From: Oryzicola mucosus
Lineage (GTDB): Bacteria; Pseudomonadota; Alphaproteobacteria; Rhizobiales; Rhizobiaceae
Assembly: GCF_014534685.1 (NCBI RefSeq)
Contig: NZ_JACVVX010000001.1
Coordinates: 124,001 to 188,000 of the forward strand
Direction: 5' to 3'
Length of the DNA stretch: 64,000 nt
The position numbers were made by a program, and so were the translations under genes. Below the pieces are notes generated by a model. The model searched no databases and was not told the DNA's origin. It was given only the letters and a program-made list of their open reading frames with translations. Shown here piece by piece: positions 44,824 through 53,854 of this stretch (its first letter is position 1; the number at the start of each line of letters is the position of its first letter).

Positions 44824-46653
44824 GTGAGTGCGCCGGAGATTCCCGAACCGTTGGAACGGCCTCGAGCTGCGCCGCTCGCCCGGCACTGCCTGCGCGCCGT
44901 CGAGGCGGCGCTGGGCGCAGTTGTCGCCACGATCCTTGCCGTGCTGTTGGCCGTTGTGTTGTCCACCGTGGTTTTGCGTTACGCCTTCAACACCGGCGTG
45001 CTTGGATCGGAAGATCTGGGCATCTGGCTTCATGTCGCGCTCATCGCCTTCGGCGCACCCTTGGCCGTAAACAGCGTTCTCGCGATGCGGCTTGACGTGA
45101 TCGCGAAGCGCCTGCCGGCCCAGCTTCAAACGGCAGCCGCTGTTGTCGCCGATATCTTCACCGTACTCGCCGGCCTCATTCTCAGCTTCGGAGGGACGGA
45201 GATCATGAGCATGCTTGGCGGCATTTCGCCGACGCTGGGCCTGCCCGAATGGATCCGCTTCGGCTTTCTCGGCATCGGCGGCGCGCTGATCCTGCTCGTA
45301 TTGGTGTTGCAGCGCCTTTCCGAAGAAAAGGGCCTGGCGGTCTTGGCGGCGGTCATCGTCGGTGTCCTTTTCTACCTCGCCGCCACCCGAGTCACCTTCC
45401 AGGTCGCACTTCCGCCGAGCCTTGTGCTGGGGTTGATCGCGGCCTTTGGCTTGCTCGTCGCCGCACCGTTGCCGCACGCCTTCCTGGCCGCCGCCTATCT
45501 CGCCATCGCGTTTGGCAGCACATTGCCGGAGCCCGCTATCGTCTCCTCCACCGTCACCGGCATGTCGAAATTCCTGTTGCTCGCCATTCCCTTCTTCCTG
45601 TTGGCCGGCGGGCTTCTTACGGCATCGGGCGTCGCCAATCATCTTGTCCGCTTCGCTTCATCGCTGGTAGGGCACCGCCGCGCGGGCCTGGCACAGACCA
45701 CGCTGTTGACCAGCGTACTGTTCTCCGGCGCTTCGGGGTCTTCCGTTGCCAACGCCGCCTTCGGCGCCTCAACCTTCCAGCCCGAACTGGTCAAGCGCGG
45801 CTATCCGCCCCCACAAGCCGGTGCGATCATCGCCGCCACTTCGGTGCTGGACAATGTCATCCCACCCTCGGTCGCGTTCCTGATCTTGGCTGCCGCCACC
45901 AATCTTTCCGTAGGCTCCCTGCTGGTCGGCGGCTTCTTCGCTGGCGGCGTCATGGCAGTCTGCCTCGCAGTTGCCATTCACCTGACGGTGCGTGAGCAGG
46001 TGCCGCAACCTCGAGCCAGTGGTCTTGAACGCCGGCAATCGGCCATCGCAGCCATCCCCGCCTTCGGTCTGGGCGTCATCGTCGTCGTCGGCATCCGGAT
46101 GGGTATCGTCACCACAACCGAGGCCGCTGCGCTGGCCGCGTTTTACACCCTCCTCCTCGGTCTTGGAGCGCGGCTGCGCTTCGGCCCTTTGTTCGCAACA
46201 TTCCGGCAGGCGGCAACCGAAGCGTCGGCAATCGGCCTGCTGATCGGCACCGCGGGTCCTTTCGCTTTTCTTCTGGCTGTCGACGACGTTTCCGGGCTGA
46301 TTTCCAGCCTAACCACTATTCTCGGTGGCAGCGCGCTGGCCGTTCTCTTGTTGTCGAACGTCATCCTGCTGGCGGTCGGGCTGGTGCTCGATATCGGCGC
46401 GGCCATTTTGCTGTTCGGCCCCATCCTCTTGCCTTCGGCCGTGGCGGCGGGAATCGACCCGATCCATTTCGGTGTGATCGTCGTCGTCAACCTGATGATC
46501 CACGGTCTGACCCCGCCACTTGGCATGCTGGTCTTCGTGGTCAGTGGTGTAACACGGGTGCCGGCAACCGCGCTGTTCCGCGCCGTCATCCCCTATCTCG
46601 TCGCACTTTTGGCTTCGCTTGCTATCATTTGCGCCTGGGCGCTTATCGTCTAA
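44824..46653 (+). CDS. fused TRAP transporter permease (DctQ-DctM)
   Basis: A 609-residue fused permease from the GTG at 44824 (VSAPEIPEPLERPRAAPLAR). The first about 180 residues are DctQ-like (TVVLRYAFNTGVLGSEDLGI, four helices); the rest is DctM-like (TTLLTSVLFSGASGSSVANA, GAIIAATSVLDNVIPPSVAF, MIHGLTPPLGMLVFVVSGV). A linking helix joins them, the arrangement seen in SiaQM-type fusions. It is followed 14 bases later by its solute-binding gene. The ligand is not apparent because no catabolic gene is adjacent. Confidence 0.92.
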   Translation: MSAPEIPEPLERPRAAPLARHCLRAVEAALGAVVATILAVLLAVVLSTVVLRYAFNTGVLGSEDLGIWLHVALIAFGAPLAVNSVLAMRLDVIAKRLPAQLQTAAAVVADIFTVLAGLILSFGGTEIMSMLGGISPTLGLPEWIRFGFLGIGGALILLVLVLQRLSEEKGLAVLAAVIVGVLFYLAATRVTFQVALPPSLVLGLIAAFGLLVAAPLPHAFLAAAYLAIAFGSTLPEPAIVSSTVTGMSKFLLLAIPFFLLAGGLLTASGVANHLVRFASSLVGHRRAGLAQTTLLTSVLFSGASGSSVANAAFGASTFQPELVKRGYPPPQAGAIIAATSVLDNVIPPSVAFLILAAATNLSVGSLLVGGFFAGGVMAVCLAVAIHLTVREQVPQPRASGLERRQSAIAAIPAFGLGVIVVVGIRMGIVTTTEAAALAAFYTLLLGLGARLRFGPLFATFRQAATEASAIGLLIGTAGPFAFLLAVDDVSGLISSLTTILGGSALAVLLLSNVILLAVGLVLDIGAAILLFGPILLPSAVAAGIDPIHFGVIVVVNLMIHGLTPPLGMLVFVVSGVTRVPATALFRAVIPYLVALLASLAIICAWALIV

Positions 46654-46667
46654 CGGACAGGGAGAAC

Positions 46668-47669
46668 ATGAACCTTCTGCATCGCCGATCCTTCCTCACA
46701 ACCGCAACCGCTTTTGGCGCTGGCGCACTGTTTGCGCCGACCCTCATTGGACGCGCCCGCGCGCAGACGACACTGACCATTGCGTCGCTGTTCGGCGAAG
46801 ACAAGCCGGAGACAAAAATCTGGCTGAAGATACGCGAGCTGGTGGAGGCAAAGCTGCCCGGCCAGTTTCATTTCAACATCGTCAAGAACGGCGCGCTCGG
46901 CGGCGAAAAAGAGGTCGCCGAAGGCGTCCGTCTCGGATCGATCCAGGCCAGCCTGTCCACCGTTTCAGCGCTTTCAGGTTGGGTGCCAGAACTGCAGATT
47001 CTCGATCTGCCGTTCCTGTTTCGCGACGGCGGGCATGTGCGGAAGGCGGTGCAGGGCGACACGGGCCAAGAGCTCAAGGGAAAACTGCTCGCCCAGAACT
47101 TCGTCGCGGCCGATTTCATCAATTACGGTGCGCGCCATCTGTTGACGAAGGAAGCAGTGACGCGGCCGGAGCAGATCGAGGGCAAACGCATCCGCGTCAT
47201 CCAAAGCCCGTTGCACACAACACTGTGGAGCTCGTTCGGCATGACGCCGATCGGAATTCCCATCACCGAGACCTATAATGCGCTGGCGACCGGCGTGGCG
47301 GACGCCATGGACTTGACCAAATCCGCCTATGCCGGTTTCAAGCTCTACGAGGTCGTCCCCTATCTGACAGAGACCGGACACATCTGGGCTTCAGGCGTGG
47401 TCTATTTCTCGGCAAGTTTCTGGGACGGCCTGTCCGACGAGCAGAAGGCTGTATTCCAGGCGGCTGCGAGCGAGGGGGCTGCGCATTTCGACCAGCTCAT
47501 TGTCGATGACGAGGCCATCTCGATTAAAATCGCCGGCGATCATGGAGGGCATGTCGTCCAGCCGGAAAACCGAGTGGCATGGGAAGAAGGCGCTCACGGC
47601 GTTTGGGAGCATTTTGCCGGGATCGTCGGTGGTATGGATAAGATCGAGGCGATCCAGAAGGTAACGTAA
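46668..47669 (+). CDS. TRAP transporter solute-binding protein (DctP family), Tat-type signal
   Basis: A 333-residue periplasmic binding protein, ATG at 46668 with AGGGAG seven bases before it. The N-terminus MNLLHRRSFLTTATAFGAGA has twin arginines before a hydrophobic stretch, fitting Tat export, with cleavage near RARAQ. DctP features are FNIVKNGALGGEKEVAEGVR, LQILDLPFLFRDGGHVRKAV and IEGKRIRVIQSPLHTTLWSS, including the ligand arginine. Export folded by Tat is known for several DctP proteins. It pairs with the fused permease upstream. Confidence 0.93.
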   Translation: MNLLHRRSFLTTATAFGAGALFAPTLIGRARAQTTLTIASLFGEDKPETKIWLKIRELVEAKLPGQFHFNIVKNGALGGEKEVAEGVRLGSIQASLSTVSALSGWVPELQILDLPFLFRDGGHVRKAVQGDTGQELKGKLLAQNFVAADFINYGARHLLTKEAVTRPEQIEGKRIRVIQSPLHTTLWSSFGMTPIGIPITETYNALATGVADAMDLTKSAYAGFKLYEVVPYLTETGHIWASGVVYFSASFWDGLSDEQKAVFQAAASEGAAHFDQLIVDDEAISIKIAGDHGGHVVQPENRVAWEEGAHGVWEHFAGIVGGMDKIEAIQKVT

Positions 47670-47721
47670 AGCTGCGAACCAACCCGGCGTGCCGTCCCTT
47701 GTCAGCGGATACGGTGCCTGA

Positions 47722-48681
47722 TCATTCCATCGCCTTACCCAGCGTATCCGCGACATAGGCGCCGCGTTCGCCCATCGGCTGCGGCGCGCCGGTGGTGGAG
47801 TCGACGCGGGTCTGATGTTCCAGTTCGGCGTTGATCTGCGCGCCCATGATCACGATGATGACCGACATCCACATCCAGACCATCAGGCCGATCAACGTTC
47901 CAAGCGTGCCGTAGGTCAGGCTGTAGTTTGAAAAATTGGTGATGTAGTAGGAAAAGCCGAGCGAGGCGAGCAGCCACATCGATGTGGCGAAAAACGCGCC
48001 CCAGGTCAGCCAGCGCAGCTTTGCATATTCGCGGCTGGGACCGTACCTGTACAGCACCGCCATGGCGAAGCTCACCACGAGTATGATCAGCGGCCAGCGC
48101 AGAACCGCAATAACGACTTCCGTGAAACTGTCGAGCGAAAGATAGTGTAACATCGCAGGCAGCACGCCGAGCGCAAAGACCACCAATGCGACCAAAAACA
48201 AGGCGCTAAGTGTGAAAGCCATGACCATGGCCGTGCGCTGGAAGAAGCCGCGCGTCTCCTTCTCGCCATAAGCCACGTTCATGGCATCGAAAAGAGACGC
48301 GAGACCGTTATGGGCGCTCCACAACGCAATCGCCAAGCCGCCGAAAAAACCGATGCTCAAAGAGGACGTTCGCTGATTGACCAAAGCGGTCAGCTGGTTG
48401 GCAAGCAGGTCAATGCCGCCGGGCGGAAAAAGATCGGAGAGAAGGTTGAGTTGCCGGCCGATCGCTATCGGATCCGAAATAAACCCATAGAGCGAAACCA
48501 GCGCGGCCAAAGCGGGAAAAATGGCCAGCAGCAGATAGTAGGTCACACCGGCGGCAATTAACGAAACCTGATCGAAGAACAGCTTCCGCATCACGCGCCA
48601 GCCGACGTCCAACCAGCCCAGCGCCGGGATTTCCGCAGGAGATGAAGCCTCACGGCCGCGATGCTTTTCGTCGTTCGTCAT
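47722..48681 (-). CDS. YihY/BrkB-family inner-membrane protein
   Basis: A 319-residue protein from MTNDEKHRGREASSPAEIPA. Six hydrophobic segments follow (SLIAAGVTYYLLLAIFPALA, LSIGFFGGLAIALWSAHNGL, LTYGTLGTLIGLMVWMWMSV), with the family motifs GVTYYLLLAIFPALAALVSL and NVAYGEKETRGFF. YihY (formerly called RNase BN in error) is of uncertain function, perhaps envelope or lipid related. The long in-frame N-terminal extension is rejected as non-family sequence. The region immediately upstream on the opposite strand carries a diguanylate cyclase, so the pair is divergent. Confidence 0.92.
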   Translation of the reverse strand: MTNDEKHRGREASSPAEIPALGWLDVGWRVMRKLFFDQVSLIAAGVTYYLLLAIFPALAALVSLYGFISDPIAIGRQLNLLSDLFPPGGIDLLANQLTALVNQRTSSLSIGFFGGLAIALWSAHNGLASLFDAMNVAYGEKETRGFFQRTAMVMAFTLSALFLVALVVFALGVLPAMLHYLSLDSFTEVVIAVLRWPLIILVVSFAMAVLYRYGPSREYAKLRWLTWGAFFATSMWLLASLGFSYYITNFSNYSLTYGTLGTLIGLMVWMWMSVIIVIMGAQINAELEHQTRVDSTTGAPQPMGERGAYVADTLGKAME

Positions 48682-48924
48682 GTCGTCCCGTGCCGTATTG
48701 CTCTGGCGGTGAACACACGAACATGGCTGCGGGTTCCAGCCCTCTCGCATCTGCGAGATAAACATCATGCAAAGCCTTTCGCAAGGACGAACGCAAAGGG
48801 CAGCGGCAGGACGGTTGAACGGCGGGCGCGTTTGCACAGCGCTCGACTTGTCAACGTGGGAAGCATAGGGAATATCCCTGTCAGCTATGTGGCCGCATGG
48901 CTGCGCTTGAGATCGAGTAGAACC

Positions 48925-50721
48925 GTGAGAATCAACCAGATCACCAACTGGGCCTATGGGGTAACCGTCGTCCTGACAGTGCTGTCCGGCACCGCCTTCA
49001 TCCTGTCGTCGCGCAGCGCCACGCAGGAGCGCGTAGCGGTGGAGCAGCACCTGAAGCTGGACGCTCTGGCCGAGGATCTGGCGCTCGGCGCAGAGGAACG
49101 CAGCGATGAAGCGCGGCTTTACGTCATGCGCGGCGACGAGCGGCATCTCGCAGGCTTTTATCTCAAGGAGGACGCCGAGCGACGGCTGGAAGAGGCGATC
49201 GGAGGCGTCCAGCAATATGGCGTGACGCCGCCGGAACTTGCTCTTCTTAAGCAGGTCGAACAAAAGGCTGAGGAACTTGACCGGATCGAACTGGCGGCCA
49301 TCGAGGCGTATCGCACGGGCGACCGGCAAGGCGCGCAGCAAATGCTCTTCGCAGACGAACATGTGCGCCTACAGACCGAACTTCTGGAAAGCGTCGACCA
49401 GTTCCGAAAGATGACCACGCAGCGCACGGAGTCGGCACTCGAAGCGGCACGACAGCGCAGCGACTTGCTGGGCTTTGCCGCACGTATCATGCTGACGATG
49501 ACGGCGGCTGTCTTCATCGGGGTTCTCTACTTCGTGCTCAAGCGACGCGTTTCGGTGCCTTTGACCCGCATGACCGGCATCGTCACACGCCTGGCCAAGC
49601 AGGACTATGCGGTCGAAGTCCCGCTCGACATGCGCCGTGACGAAATCGGCGAAATGAACGATGCCATCCACATTTTTCGCGAGAACGGCTTGGAGCGGGC
49701 CCGGCTCGATGCCGAGCGCAGGCAGGACCAAGCCACCAAGGACCTGATCCTGCAAATGATGCACCGGCTGCAGGCCTGCCAGGTGCAGGCGGAACTGGCT
49801 GAGGTTGTGGCACGCTTTGCGCCGCAGATCTTCCCGTCCCTGGCTGGCCAGTTGTTCATGCTCAACGACAGCAGAACACAGCTGTCACTACTCGGAAGCT
49901 GGCTCGATCCGAAGAATTCAGCCTCCTCATTCCCTATGGGCGCCTGCTGGGGCCTGCGTCGCGGACATCCTCACTTGAGCAATCGCGGCGAGAGCGACAT
50001 CACCTGCCAGCACCTCGAAGAGAACGCCCTATCGGGATTGTGCGTGCCGTTAATCGCGTTGGGCGACATGATCGGGCTTCTCTATTTCGAAGAGCGCTCG
50101 GGCGAGGCGTTCGAAGTCGAGCCCTCGCGTCTCTATCTTGAGCTGATCGCGGAAAATGTCGGACTGGCGGCGGCCAACCTGCAGCTTCGCGAGAAGCTCA
50201 CCAATATGGCAATCCGCGATGCGTTGACCGGGCTTCTGAACCGGCGCTCCCTCGATGAGACGCTGAACCGCTATATCCGCGAACAGGCGCAGCATCCGCT
50301 GATTTGCCTGATGATCGACATCGACCATTTCAAACGCTTCAACGATCTGCACGGCCACGACGCGGGCGACGCCGTCATGCAATATGCCTCTCAGATCTTT
50401 GTCGATACAGTGAAGGATGCCGGCAGCATCTACCGTTTCGGCGGCGAGGAATTCACCGTTCTGATGCCGGATATCGATCATGCCGCCGGGTTCAAAATCG
50501 CGGAGAAGCTGCGTACCGCGATCAGCACCACGCCGTTTTCCCATCGCGGCCGCGTCCTTGGCCATATTTCGGTATCCGTCGGCATCGCCTCCTCGCCAAC
50601 GGGAGGATCCGCTGCCACGCTGATGACGCGCGCGGATGCCGCCCTGCTCGAAGCCAAGAGTGCGGGCCGCAATGTGACGATATCGTCGGACCAGCCCAAG
50701 CTGGTGATGAAACAAGGCTGA
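48925..50721 (+). CDS. membrane-anchored diguanylate cyclase with HAMP, GAF-like and GGDEF domains
   Basis: A 598-residue signalling protein from a GTG at 48925. Two transmembrane helices (about 9-29 and 190-212) enclose a helical periplasmic sensor. A HAMP linker follows (PLTRMTGIVTRLAKQDYAVE, RDEIGEMNDAIHIFREN), then a GAF-like domain (VARFAPQIFPSLAGQLFML) and a C-terminal GGDEF domain: ALTGLLNRRSLDETLNRYI, CLMIDIDHFKRFNDLHGHDA and YRFGGEEFTVLMPDI. The GGEEF signature is intact, so c-di-GMP synthesis is expected. The usual inhibitory RxxD motif upstream is replaced by TVKD, suggesting weak product inhibition. Its stop lies in a perfect inverted repeat. Confidence 0.93.
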   Translation: MRINQITNWAYGVTVVLTVLSGTAFILSSRSATQERVAVEQHLKLDALAEDLALGAEERSDEARLYVMRGDERHLAGFYLKEDAERRLEEAIGGVQQYGVTPPELALLKQVEQKAEELDRIELAAIEAYRTGDRQGAQQMLFADEHVRLQTELLESVDQFRKMTTQRTESALEAARQRSDLLGFAARIMLTMTAAVFIGVLYFVLKRRVSVPLTRMTGIVTRLAKQDYAVEVPLDMRRDEIGEMNDAIHIFRENGLERARLDAERRQDQATKDLILQMMHRLQACQVQAELAEVVARFAPQIFPSLAGQLFMLNDSRTQLSLLGSWLDPKNSASSFPMGACWGLRRGHPHLSNRGESDITCQHLEENALSGLCVPLIALGDMIGLLYFEERSGEAFEVEPSRLYLELIAENVGLAAANLQLREKLTNMAIRDALTGLLNRRSLDETLNRYIREQAQHPLICLMIDIDHFKRFNDLHGHDAGDAVMQYASQIFVDTVKDAGSIYRFGGEEFTVLMPDIDHAAGFKIAEKLRTAISTTPFSHRGRVLGHISVSVGIASSPTGGSAATLMTRADAALLEAKSAGRNVTISSDQPKLVMKQG

Positions 50722-50748
50722 TCGTTGACGATCAGCCTTGTTTCATCA
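50705..50748. terminator. perfect 21-bp inverted repeat between convergent genes
   Basis: Two 21-base arms (50705-50725 and 50728-50748), fully complementary, with only TG between them. Each arm contains the stop codon of one of the convergent genes. No T-run follows on either strand, so it is a strong hairpin but not a standard intrinsic terminator. It probably blocks read-through or protects 3' ends. Confidence 0.75.
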
Positions 50749-51765
50749 AGCGACCTTGATGATCAGCTTGCCGAAATTCCGGCCTTCCAGCAGTCCCTTG
50801 AACGCTTCCGGCGCATTGCGCAGGCCGTCCACGATGTCCTCGCGGTACCGCACGCGGTCCGATGCGATCCATTCCGACATGTCGGTATAGAACTGGCGGC
50901 GCTGGTCCATGAACTCGCGCTGGATAAAGCCCCGGATCGACAGGCTGCGCGTCAACACACTGCGCATGAGGGCGGGGAGCCGATCGGCTTCCTTGGCCTC
51001 CGGCGTATTGTACTGAGCGATCAGCCCGCAGACCGGCACCCGCGCGAATTCGTTCAGCAGCGGCATCACCGCATCCCAGACGTGACCGCCGACATTCTCG
51101 AAATAAACGTCGATGCCGTCCGGGCAGGCCGCAGCCAGTCGTTCGGCAAAGTCCGCCGCCTTGTGGTCGACGACGGCATCGAAGCCGAGTTCATCGCGCA
51201 TAAAGGCGCATTTCTCAGGGCCACCGGCAATGCCGACGGCGCGTGCGCCCTTTATGCGCGCGATCTGGCCCACGGCAGATCCGACCGCGCCCGAGGCAGC
51301 GGCAACCGCGACCGTTTCGCCGGGCTTGGGTTGGCCGATGGTCAGCAAGCCCGAATAAGCGGTGAAGCCGGGCATGCCCATGATGCCCAGAGCTGTCGTG
51401 ACGGGAACGGTTGCCGGGTCGAGCTTGCGCAGTCCTTTCGCATCCGCCACGGCAAAGCTCTGCCAACCGGAATGCGACAGCACGATATCGCCGGGCTTAA
51501 AAGCCTCGCTGCGCGATTCCACCACCTCGGCAACCGTGCCGCCTTCCATGACGTCGCCCAGTTCGACCGGCTTGGCGTAGGACTTCGCGTCGCTCATACG
51601 ACCGCGCATGTAGGGATCGAGCGAAAGATAGAGAATCTTCAGCAGCACCTGCCCCTCGCTCGGCTCAGGCAACTGCGTTTCCTCAAAACGGAAATGTTCC
51701 GCCGTCGGCGCGCCTTGGGGTCTTTTGGCCAGCAAAACCCTTAGATTTTTGGTGTCGCTCATCAT
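50746..51765 (-). CDS. NADP-dependent oxidoreductase, CurA/MDR family
   Basis: A 339-residue medium-chain reductase without zinc ligands. It has LYLSLDPYMRGRMSDAKSYA near the N-terminus, the nucleotide loop VAVAAASGAVGSAVGQIARI, and IDVYFENVGGHVWDAVMPLL. These match NADPH-dependent curcumin/2-alkenal reductases such as CurA. It reduces activated carbon-carbon double bonds, probably for detoxification of reactive enals. The ATG at 51765 follows GGGAG. Its stop is in the inverted repeat shared with the diguanylate cyclase. Confidence 0.92.
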   Translation of the reverse strand: MMSDTKNLRVLLAKRPQGAPTAEHFRFEETQLPEPSEGQVLLKILYLSLDPYMRGRMSDAKSYAKPVELGDVMEGGTVAEVVESRSEAFKPGDIVLSHSGWQSFAVADAKGLRKLDPATVPVTTALGIMGMPGFTAYSGLLTIGQPKPGETVAVAAASGAVGSAVGQIARIKGARAVGIAGGPEKCAFMRDELGFDAVVDHKAADFAERLAAACPDGIDVYFENVGGHVWDAVMPLLNEFARVPVCGLIAQYNTPEAKEADRLPALMRSVLTRSLSIRGFIQREFMDQRRQFYTDMSEWIASDRVRYREDIVDGLRNAPEAFKGLLEGRNFGKLIIKVA

Positions 51766-51972
51766 GCATCTCCCTGTCCGTTTTTTTTACGAGAGCAGCC
51801 CTTACACCTTCCTAGCAGAAAGCGCGCCTCCACTCGTCCGCATCGAACATAACGACTGCGCGGGGTTCTTCACACCGTCGGCGAAAAATGCATCAGCACT
51901 TTCACAAGGGTGCAAAGAAAAAGCCGGCGGTCGCAGCAACCGCCGGCTTCATCTTATCAAAAAATACTTGGC

Positions 51973-53181
51973 TCAGACGCGCTCGAGCGCCACCGCTATC
52001 CCTTGGCCGACACCGATGCACATCGTGGCAAGGGCGAGCTTTGCGCCGCGCTCCTTCAGCTCCAGCGCGGCCGTACCGGCAATGCGGGCGCCCGACATGC
52101 CGAGCGGATGGCCGAGCGCGATAGCGCCGCCATTCGGGTTCACATGCTCCGCATCCTCGGGGATGCCAAGTTCACGGAGCACGGCTATGCCTTGAGAGGC
52201 AAAAGCTTCGTTGAGCTCGATGACGTCGAACTGTTGCGGTGCGATGCCGAGGCGGGCGCACAGCTTCTTGGTGGCCGGCGCGGGGCCGATGCCCATGATG
52301 CGTGGCGCAACACCCGCGGCCGCACCACCGACGATGCGGGCAATCGGCGTCAGGCCGTATTTCTTTACTGCGGCTTCCGACGCCACGATCAAGGCCGCGG
52401 CGCCGTCGTTGACGCCCGAAGCATTGCCCGCGGTCACAGTACCGCCCTCTTTCTTGAACGGCGTCGGCAGCTTGGCCAGCGTCTCGACCGTGGTACCGGC
52501 ACGCGGATGCTCGTCCTTGGCAACGACGACCGCGTCGCCCTTGCGCTGCGGGATCGTCACCGGCACGATCTCCTTCGCCAACCGACCGTTCTGCTGCGCT
52601 GCGACCGCCTTGTCCTGGCTGCGCACGGCAAATGCGTCCTGGTCGGCGCGGCTGACCTTGAAATCCTCCGCCACATTCTCGCCGGTCTCGGGCATGGAAT
52701 CCACACCATACTGCTTCTTCATCAGCGGATTGACGAAACGCCAGCCGATGGTGGTGTCGTAGATCTCAGCGTTGCGAGAGAAGGCCGTATCGGCCTTAGG
52801 CATGACGAAAGGCGCGCGGCTCATCGACTCCACGCCGCCGGCGATCATCAGTTCGGCCTCGCCGGACTTGACCGCACGGGCGGCGATGATGAGCGCATCC
52901 ATGCCCGAGCCGCAGAGCCGGTTGACCGTGCTGCCGGAGACCTCCTTGGGCATGCCGGCCAGAAGCAGCGACATGCGCGCAACGTTGCGATTGTCCTCAC
53001 CGGCCTGATTGGCGCAGCCGAAGACCACATCATCCACCGCGGCCCAGTCCACCGACGCGTTGCGCTCCATCAGCGCCTTGAGCGGCACAGCGCCGAGATC
53101 GTCGGCGCGAACCGAGGACAGCGAGCCGCCGAAGCGGCCGATGGGCGTGCGGATGTAGTCGCAGATATAGGCTTCAGTCAC
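51973..53181 (-). CDS. pcaF: 3-oxoadipyl-CoA thiolase / acetyl-CoA acyltransferase
   Basis: The last step of the beta-ketoadipate pathway, splitting 3-oxoadipyl-CoA to succinyl-CoA and acetyl-CoA. The 402-residue thiolase has the nucleophile in NRLCGSGMDALIIAARAV, the His of NPNGGAIALGHPLGMSGAR and the C-terminal Cys of LATMCIGVGQGIAVALE. The N-terminus (ICDYIRTPIGRFGGSLSSVR) is that of PcaF/PaaJ thiolases. It follows pcaJ by one base on the same strand, which supports the pathway assignment over a general fatty-acid thiolase. The product ends ALERV. Confidence 0.93.
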   Translation of the reverse strand: MTEAYICDYIRTPIGRFGGSLSSVRADDLGAVPLKALMERNASVDWAAVDDVVFGCANQAGEDNRNVARMSLLLAGMPKEVSGSTVNRLCGSGMDALIIAARAVKSGEAELMIAGGVESMSRAPFVMPKADTAFSRNAEIYDTTIGWRFVNPLMKKQYGVDSMPETGENVAEDFKVSRADQDAFAVRSQDKAVAAQQNGRLAKEIVPVTIPQRKGDAVVVAKDEHPRAGTTVETLAKLPTPFKKEGGTVTAGNASGVNDGAAALIVASEAAVKKYGLTPIARIVGGAAAGVAPRIMGIGPAPATKKLCARLGIAPQQFDVIELNEAFASQGIAVLRELGIPEDAEHVNPNGGAIALGHPLGMSGARIAGTAALELKERGAKLALATMCIGVGQGIAVALERV

Positions 53182-53182
53182 T

Positions 53183-53854
53183 TCAAACCTCCGGTACGAT
53201 AAGATCGGCCACTGTGTCGCCGACGACGAGTTCGGCGCCTGTCACCGCCTGCAATTCCTCGACGCTCATGCTCGGCAGCTTCTCGCGCAGCAAGAAACGC
53301 CGGTCAACAATGTCTATGACGGCGAGGCTGGTGTAGACGGTCGTCACGCAGCCGACGCCGGTCAGCGGCAGGCTGCATGACTTGACCAGCTTCGGCTCGC
53401 CCTTTTTGGTGACGTGGTCGGTGATGACGGCGACGCGCTTGGCGCCATGCACCAGGTCCATCGCGCCGCCCACCGCTGGCACGGAACCCGGCCCCGTGCT
53501 CCAATTGGCGAGATCGCCGGTCTCGGCAACCTCGTAAGCGCCGAGAATGGCAACGTCCAGATGCCCGCCGCGCACCATGGCGAAGCTGTCGGCATGATGA
53601 AAGAATGCCGCGCCGGGATTGAGCGTCACCGCCTTCTTGCCGGCGTTGATCAGGTCCCAGTCCTCTTCGCCGGCCGGCGGAGCCTCGCCGAAATCGAGAA
53701 TGCCGTTTTCGGTGTGGTAGATGACCTCGCGACCGTCCGGCTTGAACTTGGCCACCATTTCGGGAAAACCGATGCCGAGATTGACATAGGCGCCATCGGG
53801 AATGTCCTGCGCTGCGCGCCAGGCGATCTGTGCGTTGGTCAGCTTGGCGGTCAT
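53183..53854 (-). CDS. pcaJ: 3-oxoadipate CoA-transferase subunit B
   Basis: The beta subunit moves CoA from succinyl-CoA to 3-oxoadipate. The product is 223 residues from the ATG at 53854 (MTAKLTNAQIAWRAAQDIPD). It has the CoA-transferase motif GAYVNLGIGFPEMVAKF, the active-site Glu in YHTENGILDFGEAPP, and GGAMDLVHGAKRVAVITDHV. Its start overlaps the pcaI stop, implying coupling of the two subunits. A GTG one codon earlier is an alternative start. Confidence 0.93.
   Translation of the reverse strand: MTAKLTNAQIAWRAAQDIPDGAYVNLGIGFPEMVAKFKPDGREVIYHTENGILDFGEAPPAGEEDWDLINAGKKAVTLNPGAAFFHHADSFAMVRGGHLDVAILGAYEVAETGDLANWSTGPGSVPAVGGAMDLVHGAKRVAVITDHVTKKGEPKLVKSCSLPLTGVGCVTTVYTSLAVIDIVDRRFLLREKLPSMSVEELQAVTGAELVVGDTVADLIVPEV

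Noticed and set aside
51910-53202. Plus-strand frame of 430 codons
   Set aside because: Antisense to the thiolase gene, which is complete with all catalytic residues.
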